From Inonotus obliquus (Eukaryota; Basidiomycota; Agaricomycetes; Hymenochaetales; Hymenochaetaceae), in contig JAJHTX010000012.1 in the NCBI GenBank assembly GCA_032164295.1, positions 310,001 through 374,000 of the forward strand: a stretch of DNA of 64,000 nt, in the 5' to 3' direction. Shown one piece after another: positions 43,611 through 53,665 of the stretch; within the stretch, counting starts at the first letter, position 1; each line of letters opens with the position of its first letter. A program made the translations under genes and the position numbers. The notes under the pieces were generated by a model that searched no databases, had not been told where the DNA came from, and was given only the letters and a program-made list of their open reading frames with translations.

Positions 43611-45330
43611 TGAATGTGCGAGAACGCGGCCGGTATCAGAAGTACCGGACGAGGGGGGTACGATTTAGATGCGTTGGGAGGGCCGGTACGTGGCGGTACT
43701 AAGTCGTACAGTCACAGACAAGTCGTCAAGAGAGAATAGTAGGGCCTGGCTGGATTGATGAGTACAGGAGGCTATAGGTGACCGCTCAAGAGGAGAGGTA
43801 TCAGGAGACGATCAATACTGAGACGAATCCATCGATACCGAGTCGTCTGGTGTCCGGTATTACGGTAGAGAGAACGAAGCAGTAGAGAAGGCGAGCTGAG
43901 GAGGTGTTTCTGATGGGACTGGTCGTGAGACGAGAGGTGAGGACGACAAAGATGAAAACGATGACTACCGGTATCGATACCGACGACTACGAGACGAGAC
44001 GAACGACGGGGACTTGAACGAGATGAGCAAAACCCGGACCTTCACTCTGGAAGTTCCTCTCAGATTAGCTGCTTTGCTACAGTAGAACATGCAGGCTATA
44101 AATACCATAATACCGTAGCCATTCAAGATACCAAATGGAGGGTTTTTACAAGTCGAATCGTACCGTAATCCGGTACAAGAAATGGAACATAAAGTCAAAT
44201 TGAATGTAAAATTATAATCAGGGGAAACATAAGATGATGAATGAATAAGAAGTTTTATCAGGGGGTAGCTAAGAATAGAGTGGGACGAGACAAGAACCCA
44301 ATGAAAACTCACGACGAGTGATACCGAGGTAGGGCGGCGATACTGACGTCGACCAGCGCTAAATTAAGGACGTGTCTCAAGCTACCGCATGGGCGCTCCT
44401 GGCGATGTCCCTGTCGTAGGAGAAGCACGTCATCCTGATTTACCTTTGTTCCGGTATCATGATCCGTGCGGCGTCAGTCTGGGCGTCTACCGGTCGATCG
44501 GACGGCGTGCTCCGATGTTGACGTGTCGGAACAACCCAACCTTGGCAATGGGGTACTCTACCGTTCGGTACCAATCAGTACCCTGGGATCGTCCCTGAGC
44601 ATCGCTCTAGCCCCTCGATATCGACCGGTACGCGTCGCCTGACTCGACTGGGCATTGCTTGGCTTCCCCTCCGAGTCGGATCGATGGCCTCCTCCGAGAT
44701 CGAAGCAGCGTACGGCGGACTTGATTCATTTCCCAACCTTCCTCTCAACGTAGATCTCCGAGGGCGTGGTCTCGACCTAGCACACATTACGAACTCCGGT
44801 ACCGGAGCGGACCATCGGTATCAACACCGGTATCGTCGGTATCGATGCATGGCGGTTCGGAAGGGCATACCGTTGGACTTGGAGCTTCGACCATGATCCA
44901 ACTCTTCGCAGCAACGTATGGCAGACCGATTGCAGCTTTGTGAGCCTTTTCCTCTGGTATGGGCTGTCGAGGGCGTAGTATCGACTAGACGTGGAGTATT
45001 AAGCGTCGGTATCAGGATGGGTGGACGGTACGGTATCGGTATCATCGGTATCGAAGTCTGGTGGTTCGGTACTATGATGGAAGACGGGCGTAGGGATTGG
45101 TGATTCGGTATTGGCGCAGAAGTGGACCAGTTCTCAATCGTTCTTAGCCTTGTCGAATCGCAGAAGCCTCGTACTTTGTTGGAACCGCAGGCGTATATAG
45201 GACGGCAGAAGTACCGTGGTCCGAAGAGAAGTAAGAAGTGGTAGAATCGCAGAAGTATTGTTAATTGGAAGAAGCGGTAGAATCGCAGAATTAAGCCCAT
45301 ATCGATCGTAGCCTCCAGTATTACTCTTTA
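43611..45330 (-). mobile_element. LTR-B copy 2: 1,720-bp solo LTR
   Basis: Runs TGAATGTGCGAG...TTACTCTTTA on the plus strand, flanked by ACGG at 43607-43610 and 45331-45334. By comparison with other copies the natural orientation is minus (T[G/A]AAGAG...CACATTCA). It is the only uninterrupted full-length 1.72-kb copy. It is packed with GGTATC/GATACC and GGTACC motifs and has no primer-binding site or pol. The long ORFs it contains recur in other copies, but they track the simple motif composition and I do not call them genes. Confidence 0.75.
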
Positions 45331-45334
45331 ACGG

Positions 45335-46000
45335 TTGAGTACGAGGATGAGGTCCAGGACCTGCTTATCCAGGTGTGATCTGATTTCGTGGGGAACTTGA
45401 AGGAACAGCAGGTGATAACATCAGGGAAATAGCCAAACGATTCTAAGCTCTTCTACATTATATAATATAAAGTATGTCTCACGGTGTCATAGAACTGTTA
45501 TGTAATACTTACATTTCCGTACAAGGCATATAGAAGGTATTATTAACTAATAGATGGCATATGTAAGAAATCTTAAAATGAAGAAGCCGTCTTTTCACTT
45601 TACATGGGAGATGTAATACATTCATCGGCCATACGAACTTGGCGGTAGCTTTGTGTGAAGATTACAAAACTAGAAGATGCCTACCTAATAGCTGATAAGC
45701 TAAAAAAATACATCTACAAAATAAAGAGTGCATCTGAGAGACTTGCAATTAGACTCTAAGGGTTACTTCAAGCTCACAATGCCAAAGAACGGTTGGTCAA
45801 ATATTATAATTAAGCTAGAAGAGTCACCTTTCGCTTACAAGGAAGTAAGTAATCTAGAATTTGCATTTAATTATCAATTTATAATTGTTTGGACCTTATA
45901 TGTATATGTGACGACTCTTGCTTCCATTGTAAACTCTATGAAAGACTTGTTTCCGTATATGTAGAGTAAATAAGGCAGCTTGTTCACTTACAAAAAGAGA
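45335..46000. other. AT-rich spacer, no gene supported
   Basis: Right flank of LTR-B copy 2. The first 50 bases continue an exon-like reading frame with the left flank (see findings). The rest is AT-rich with no recognised feature. Confidence 0.4.
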
Positions 46001-46279
46001 AGAAACCCTTGGCCTCATTATCAGCCTTGTACTTCTCAGCTTCGGAGACCATGCGATCAATCTCCTCAGATGACCCTTGTCGTTGGTGATGGTAATGCGA
46101 CTCGACCTGCCAGTCGTCTAATCCAAGGCAGAGATGTTGAGAATACCATTCGCGTCAATGTCGAAGGTGACTTCAATTTTCGGTACACTGCGAGGTGCAG
46201 GCGGGATACCGGCGAGTTCGAGTCTCAGTGGTCTCCCTCATTTTGGAAAGAACTATAGAGAAAATTTCTTCGGGAGTCT
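46001..46279 (-). pseudogene. HSP70 gene fragment with internal deletion
   Basis: The minus strand reads [15 protein letters not shown], an HSP70 ATPase-domain segment. It then jumps to the substrate-binding region, with [30 protein letters not shown] and EEIDRMVSEAEKYKA, and ends at an intron-like GTAAGT donor. About half the protein between the two blocks is missing. There is an in-frame TAG in place of Lys after SALD and a frameshift after NDKG. A CTTTCAG acceptor precedes the first block, so the fragment came from genomic, intron-containing DNA, not mRNA. It lies about 300 bp past the end of the Plavaka gene and may have been captured by it. Confidence 0.85.
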
Positions 46280-46589
46280 GAAAGATAAGAAAATTGGGAT
46301 GATTCCTTACCTATTAAACTACTAGAGAAATATTGTAGGCAAATATGTAAAAGACGACGACAAATTCATAATTAGTTTGCAGGATTATCATCAGAAGCCT
46401 AGTCAGTAGCATGTCAAGACCCATGAGGTAAACCCCAGTTTGTGCCCAGAGAAAGAAAGCCCACAAGCCTGATAGAGTTAGTAGTAGGTGCCAAGTTTGT
46501 AAGACCTTGATCATGCCAGAAATCGTGACCTGATTCTTTCTTGATTGAGCGCGAGTCCTCATGCAGTAGATTGACATGGTAAACTCACA
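46280..46589. other. Spacer between Plavaka stop and HSP70 fragment
   Basis: A minus-strand ORF here (87 codons) is hydrophobic and shows no family resemblance. No terminal inverted repeat was recognised, so the Plavaka end may lie here or further left. Confidence 0.3.
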
Positions 46590-49500
46590 CTAATATCCCG
46601 CATATCCCTTGGTTTCGTCAATCTGTTCGCCTTCACTATACCTGTCGTGTGTATCCTCTTCTCCCTCTGATTCTTCGTCTTTATCTTCATCTATCTCCTC
46701 TTCAGGCTCCTGCTCCTCGATATCGTCGTTATTAACTTGAGCTTCTTCAAATTGTGTCTCATCGCCTTCCAAATCCACATTGACCGGCATACTTCCCATC
46801 ACTCCACCTGTACTTCCCTGGATATTCTTGTGCCCTATTCCTCCTCCATGATACCTCATAAATATGTCTCTGTTAACAAATCTGTATGAATAGAATAATT
46901 AGTTATTCTGAGTATTATATGCACAAGAATCGGGTACATACATATTGACGTAGTAAGAACAGTAATCCTCGTTATCCTCGGTTGAGCTGCAAACAATTGA
47001 AGTAGGGAGATACTCTTGAGTCCTGCCACCAGAGAAGTTTGGTATTGTATGTATTCCTCGTAGAATTGTATCTGGGTCGATAAAACCGAAGGCAGTGCAA
47101 TCTGTGTGTTGAATGAATCGAATTTGAGGAAGGTGTAATTCTTGAAACCCGAATGAATGCGTTAAATCAAGTTCGAACCACCTCACCCAAGCAATATCAA
47201 GTCATTTGAAGTTGTCGTTTTCGGATCCGGGTCCAAAATAACCAACGAACACATGGAAAAGCCCTACGATTCGAGCGTACGTAAACGGATGGTCCGAGTC
47301 ATTGTCCGATGATAGTAACATGATGTCGTTACACGGTCCAGTTGAATTAAACAAGTCTCGTTCTCTTCTAAGGTTGTAAGTCGTGTACTTTACCGTCAAT
47401 GTCTTATGCCAATAGGCTTTATTGTCCTTGATACGAAGTCCATCAATTTCGTCTGCAGTAAAGTCATGATCTTCACTTCTTGAAAGAAACTGTTCGAGTA
47501 AATGTGACTGGAGGTCATCCCGGAAATTCTGGAAGTGTATACATTAGTTCGAATGATAGACTGAGTGAATCGCAAAAGTTTGCACGAGATTACAGTTTAC
47601 TTACCTCAAGGGCTGGATCACCTTCGTTCTTAGAAAGCCATGCCCCAAAGAAGCAACTACTCTTGTTCGAGGAGGCCATGCTGTAATGTACCTCAGGAGA
47701 TGTCGTCGGTAGTTCTTCAGAGTTACCAGGATCTTGACGAAATGAGGACAATTCCATCCTGGCTTCGATATCTCGAAACTTCTGAATGCGTGCCTCGAGC
47801 TTGGATATATCCTTGGCCGCATTATGTTTGTTTGTTTTTGCATATAATCGCTTGAGCCGCTTATGCTCACATTCTCCCTATAGAAATCCATTTTAATGAC
47901 TGAGGTATTAGGTGACGAGAGGTACTTACAATTTGTGTGCTTGAAGAGTCGGTTGTCCCATATTCCTCAATTTTGTCTTCATAGTCCCCGACACTGTGCA
48001 GTTTGATCAAATTGAGATTGAGTTCTTTGTGATTCAGATCGAGGTTCGTTTCCTTCACTTTTCCTTTTCCTTTTCCTTTTCCTTTCTTGATCATAGCAGC
48101 ATGGCGACGGCCACGGGCTATTATTTTGCTCTTTAACTCTCGTGTATTGTATTCCGAAGCATCCTTCTTGAACAAACGGAGATGTTTTCCTGCAAGTCTC
48201 GTTGATTCTCTGAAAGCATGTAAAGTCGATTCGGTATGGATCTGGAGCTTTGCGAAGGCGTGCCAAGTTGCCAGAACAAAAAGAAGGTCCAAGAGAACAC
48301 GGTTGTATCTTCCTGGTAACAGACATTCAAATGCAGGGATTGCGCACTTATAAACTTAGTATTATGTCAGACGAAATCCATGAAACAATGACTAACCTGA
48401 AGCATATCTTCGAAATCACGAGCGGCAAGTTTCTTCATTCCAGCCGTGTTGTTACTGAATTGCCGTATTGTGCTAGTACCGAAAGTCGGAACTGCACGAT
48501 ATCTATGCGAACTGTAAATATATACATTCCGTAGTAATTAGAAAGCTCACCTTTTGTTGAGGGTTGCCACAGAATCACCACCTTCTGCAACCAAAACACG
48601 CATAAGGTGAATAAAAACTGTTTTCCAGACACCGATCTCGAATTCATGTAAAGGGTCGGGGACGAACATAGAGTAGGGATTGAATCTATATGGAACGAGA
48701 AGAGAAAATGCATTCTAATCAAATACTAATGAACATATGCTCAAACCTTGAAAATGGTAACCGTTACTCACATAAATAGGTAGTCTGGAGCCATACTCAA
48801 GTTTGTCTTTGATTTTCTTAGTCTCAACAGAAATCCCGTCCCGAAATATCCACTTTCGAGTAGAAATGATATCCTGTCATATTTCTTCATTGTATTCGCG
48901 TTTGTGTGCCCTTCAGTGCTTATCCACTGTCGTTCTGAGTTGATGAATATGTTTTCGGTGAATATAACATGTTGGGCATGGATAATTGCCAAGTGTCCGA
49001 AGCGAAGCAACAAGCATTCTAAAGAAGGTAAGTTTGAGTTTGAACTGGAAGATGTTAGATTACTTACCATTCCGGATAGTCAGCCGAATATACCATGATT
49101 CTGGGAAACATTTGACGAGTGACTCCGTCAGAGCAATTAAATCGGAAGCCATGACGGTATGCATCGAGGAAATCGGGCCCAAAAAGAACCAAGGACAACA
49201 CTGCCTGCATTAGCTTGCGTTTAAGGTGTGTAAGGACTTCCGAAGATGCGCCACGACCGTAGACTTCTTTGTAAGCATCTTGAATGGAAGCGGGTAGCTG
49301 TACATGTGCATAGAGTCAAGATATATGCACATAGAATCAAGGTATACGTGTAACTCACAGATGGGATGTAAGCCAGCTGATGGCAGCATGACTCTCTGGG
49401 CTTGCAGCGCATATACTTGGTGTGAGACCCGAGGTAGAGATACAAGGGCCAGAGAGATGCAACTCCAAAGCTTGCCAGATGAGTAGAGTCAGAATATAAC

Positions 49501-50749
49501 ATGATTGGAAGGACGCGCTTTTCGATCGAGTCGTCTTCAATTAGAATAGCTTGGATTTCTTCGTGAAATCTGAGCCAAGAATTTGACGAGTACATTTCTC
49601 CATAGACCTGTTGAGGAGGAGAACCATGGGGAGGTTGCCAGAACTCCTTGTAAGGTGTATAATGGAGAGGAGGAGCGCTGGGATCGGATAGTGCTGCGCG
49701 TAGCGTTTCCAGTATTGGCTTGTAGTGAACACCAGATATCTTGATTTCAGGTGCGTTTTCTTCCCCCTTGAACTGTTGTTTCTTGTCCTCCGACAGAAGC
49801 TTGACCTTGACTGAGCCTTCGTGCCACATTCCAGTATTCTGTGGTTTGCTTCGAATATTTCCCTGAAACTTGAGTTTCTCTAGTTCAGGTGAGTAGTTAT
49901 CGAATCGATCGTGCTCCCGCTTTGCCCTGTAGCTGTGCAAGTCATCAAGCTTAAAGTCTGGGTGAAGAAGGACGTCATGAACAAGGATGTCCAATTCTTC
50001 GTAAGTCTTCTTGTTGTTTTCACGGCAGGCCTATCTTATGAGAAGATATGTTGCGGCATTCCCAAAAGGTGCATATCCATTTGATTTGATTTGAGCTTTT
50101 TGAGTGCCTGGCTGGTGCTCCTGAGGGACAGAGAGGGTTGATGAGTTGCAGAAATCTTCGAGTGACAGGAATCGGTCTGGATCATCTGTCGGGACATCTG
50201 GGTATACTCGAAATAGACCGTACTCATTTGGTGAAGTAGTCAGTGAGTTCCTTGGTTAATGTGCTGGCCCAGGTGCCAGCTCAGGTGCAGAAGGAGGAGT
50301 AGGAGGGACAGGAGGGACATGTTCCAGAAGGTGAGGAAGAGAAGCCGATGGAAGCACCATGGTACTTGAGTTAGAAGAAAGATGATCAACAAATCACTTT
50401 GGTAGTCTTCATCTCTGTTTGGTACCGACAGGAAGAGTCAGAGGCTCGTCGAATAGAGCAACGGGTCCATTGTCATTCATATCCATTGAATAGTCTTGTG
50501 TATCAGCCTGGGCAGGCAGATTCCGCCTCCCTTGAAAAAATATAAGTATAATCACGAAGCAAGATAATCTGAGTATTACTCACTTCTTATCTTGCTCCTC
50601 CGTTTTGCATCTTTTGCAGCTCTCAATCTCTCTGACCTTCCCAAAGTTATCGACTCTCCCGTACAACTGTTGTTCTTGTGAAACGTCAAGGCTTGCTTCT
50701 TCGTGTAACTCCTTTCACAAAGTTCACAGGTGAGCAATTTAGTGGGCAT
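46590..50749 (-). pseudogene. Plavaka-family DNA transposon transposase, multi-exon, inactivated
   Basis: Starts at 50749 with an N-terminal zinc-finger-like segment (LLTCELCERSYTKKQALTF), a GTGAGT intron at 50583 and a long second exon (NEYGLFRVYPDVPTDD). The Plavaka core follows: PIMLYSDSTHLASFGVASLW, YLYLGSHTKYMRCKP, ASIQDAYKEVYGRGAS, QMFPRIMVYSADYPE, VPDPLHEFEIGVWK, FHVFVGYFGPGSENDN, DLTHSFGFQELHLPQI and GIHTIPNFSGGRTQEY. The C-terminus is FMRYHGGGIGH plus an acidic tail, stop TAG at 46590. At least seven introns are implied. In-frame stops at 50409-50411, 50394-50396, 50256-50258 and 50031-50033 are all one transition from Arg, Gln or Trp. Plavaka belongs with CMC/CACTA-like elements of mushrooms; the terminal repeats were not found. 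Confidence 0.88.
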
Positions 50750-51067
50750 ATTCCAGAGTTCTTCCAGTGAGTGACAGGGGTGACAGTGAGTCAGTTATTG
50801 GAGCCTCCTATTCACGTTGCTGCAGGTAAATTGATCGAGAGGTGTGTGTGAAAGTTCCAGAGAGTCCAGAGTGAGTTGATGTACTAGAAACACACAGTTG
50901 ACAAAACACACAGTTAGCCAGAGTCCCACTGCTGGCGGTGAGTGAATGGTGAGTGATGATGGACTCGACTTGGATGCGACAAGTCCAAAATTGAGTGTAT
51001 GCGCATGCACGTGATCACTCACTCACAATAAAACTCTCATTGACAGGCCCCAGTATACTCTCTAGAA
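50750..51067. other. Divergent spacer between Plavaka transposase and a plus-strand gene
   Basis: 318 bp between two start codons. It contains a run of CACAGT-type repeats near 50830-50930 and no gene. It could be the Plavaka promoter if the plus gene is the element's second gene. Confidence 0.4.
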
Positions 51068-53324
51068 ATGCCCGCCGCCCACAGCAACACGCGCCTGCGA
51101 AGAATCGCAAGTCCCATCCAGGCCCATCGCCCTCAGACCCCCCAGCGCACAGCAGACCTCCCTAGCTCTGACTCCACCACCCTTCATGCATCATCTCCAT
51201 GCGAGCCTTTGTCTGAACCGGGTGGCATAGCTGCTGAGGACTTGGAGGACTATCCTGATGAGGATGACGAGGAAGTATTGACCAAGACAGGGAAACTGAG
51301 GGCTATAAAGTGAGTCAATATTACTCATATAGGTACTATGAAGGGTGAGCTAACATTTGAAATTCATGTAGGGAGAAAGATGATGACTTACGGAAGATAT
51401 TACAGATATCTCACTCCATCAAGCAGGTGATTGACCTGTGGGTCAATATTGCTACTGCTGGGAATGTCGGTGCTGCTGCTGCCACAGTGGATGCACTCAG
51501 TGGGTTAAATGAGGACGACGAAGAATTTGATGCAAGGGAACTGGCCATCGCTCAACATATACTTGATAACGCGTTGAATGTGCGAGAACGCGGCCGGTAT
51601 CAGAAGTACCGGACGAGGGGGGTACGATTTAGGTGTGTTGGGAGGGCCAGTACGTGGCAGTACTAAGTTGTACTGTCACAGACAAGTCGTCAAGAGAGAT
51701 AGTAGGGCCTGGCTGGATTGATGAGTACAGGGGGCTCTAGGTGACTGCTCGAGAGACGAGGTATCAGGAGACTATTGATACCGAGTTGAATCCGTCGATA
51801 CCAAGTTGTTCGTTGTTCGGTATCGCAGTAGTGAGTACAAAGCAGTAGAGAAGACGAGCAGAGAGGGTGTTTCTGATAGGACTAGTCGTGAGACAAGAGG
51901 CGAGGACGATGAAGACGATATCGACAACTACCGGTATTGATACCGGCGACTACGAGACGAGACGATAAAGAGTAATACCGGAGGCTACGATCGATATGGG
52001 CTTAATTCTGCGATTCTACTGCTTCTTCCAATTAACAATACTTCTGCGATTCTACCACTTCTTACTTCTCTTCGGACCACGGTACTTCTGCCGTCCTATC
52101 TACGCCTGCGGTTCCAACAAAGTACGAGGCTTCTGCGATTCGACAAGGCTAAGAACGATTGAGAACTGGTCCACTTCTGCGCCAATACCGAATCACCAAT
52201 CCCTACACCCGTCTTCCATCACAGTACCGAACCACCAGACTTCGATACCGATGATACCGATACCGTACCGTCCACCCATCCTGATACCGACGCTTAATAG
52301 TCCACGTCTAGTCGATACTACGCCCTCGACAGCCCATACCAGAGGAAAAGGCTCACAAGCTACGATCGGTCTGCCATACGTTGCTGCGAAGAGTTGGATC
52401 ATGGTTGAAGCTCCAAGTCCGACGGTATGCCCTTCCGAACCGCCATGCATCGATACCGACGATACCGGTGTTGATACTGATGGTCCGCTCTGGTACCGGA
52501 GTTCGTAATGTGTGCTAGGTCGAGACCATGCCCTCGGAGATCTACGTCGAGAGGAAGGTTGGGAAATGAATCAAGTCCGCCATACGCTGTCGTGCTGGGA
52601 TGGTATTGGCTGTTAAATAACCAAGTACACTCCCACTGAGTCAACCGGTCTAATTATCTAGGCGGGTAGTCTTCCCAGTTGTTCGTTGAAGCTATGGGCA
52701 ACTTGTTGTAGTTGGAGGGTTGAGGGACTCGAGTTCGAGTAGAGAGATGTAGAGTGAGTGAGAGATGAGTCTTTATCCAATTCTCTGGAAAGCAAGTGAT
52801 AGGTCACAATGGGTGAGGAGCAATTAAATTGTCCACACCGAGGTAGGCAATGACAAGCTATGCAGAATAGATGTCAATGTCTAGAGGGACACACACACTC
52901 GAAGTCTCGAGATATCAGATATCGACTTTGAGAGGGGTTTATCACCAATGTCCAATTGGAACAGAGGCGATACAATACCTTTGACTAGTACCAAACTAGT
53001 CCTTGAGCAATGCAGTTACCCAGTCTTAAGCTGTGGTCAACTGTATGCGACGAAACCTTGACTTGACTTGCAAATAGTGTGACAAGGGGTCACAGAGTGA
53101 TGTGAGCTTGTCTTGTTCTGGGGGAGAACTCTGGTGAGTTATTCTATGGGGAGTTAATTCTCTCTGCTCCTCTGGGGGGCTACATGCTGGTCCTTAAATA
53201 CTAATTCCAAGACCAATTTACATAATCCACAGCATAAGCTAAAAATAGATCTGCATCAACCACATCATCAAAATTTGATATCTCCTTCCAAAGCTATGCA
53301 TCAAATACTCCAAATCAAGTGATA

Positions 53325-53530
53325 TGTATCAATGTATCAATGAGTTATTTGATGAATGATGCACATCAATGAATTAATTGATGAGTGATGTGCATCAATG
53401 CATGATTTGATGAATGCTGTGCATCAATGAATTACTTGATAGATGCTGTGCATCAATGAGTTATTTGATGAATGATGCGCATCAATGAGTTACTTGATGA
53501 ATGATGTGCCATCAATGAATCAATTGATGA
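53325..53530 (+). repeat. Tandem repeat, about 6 units of 33 bp (TGCATCAATGAATTACTTGA type)
   Basis: Repeated TGATGAATGATGTGCATCAATGA-like units with alternating TTATT/TTAAT/TTACT variants. Located within LTR-C. Confidence 0.8.
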
Positions 53531-53544
53531 GTCCAGAATATGGT

Positions 53545-53665
53545 TCAAGGTGATGACCTGATCGATGATCTAATCGATGACTTGATGAATGACCTAATGG
53601 ATGATATAATCGATTACTTGATGGATGAGATAATCGATGACCTGATGGATGATATAATCGATTAC
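53545..53665 (+). repeat. Tandem repeat with 12-bp period (GATGACCTGATC/GATGATATAATC)
   Basis: About ten units of a Met/Ile/Leu-Asp-Asp periodic sequence; ATCGAT and GGATGATATAATCG motifs alternate. Within LTR-C, directly after the 33-bp block. Confidence 0.75.

Noticed and set aside
45728..45964. 78-codon plus ORF near the HSP70 fragment
   Set aside because: I tested whether it continues HSP70 on either strand; it does not, and it shows no other similarity.
51996..52508. 170-codon ORF (MGLILRFYCFF...) also present in the other LTR-B copies
   Set aside because: It recurs because the copies are related, and its Pro/Ile/Thr-rich sequence mirrors the GATACC motif repeats. No domain, and the opposite strand is open as well.
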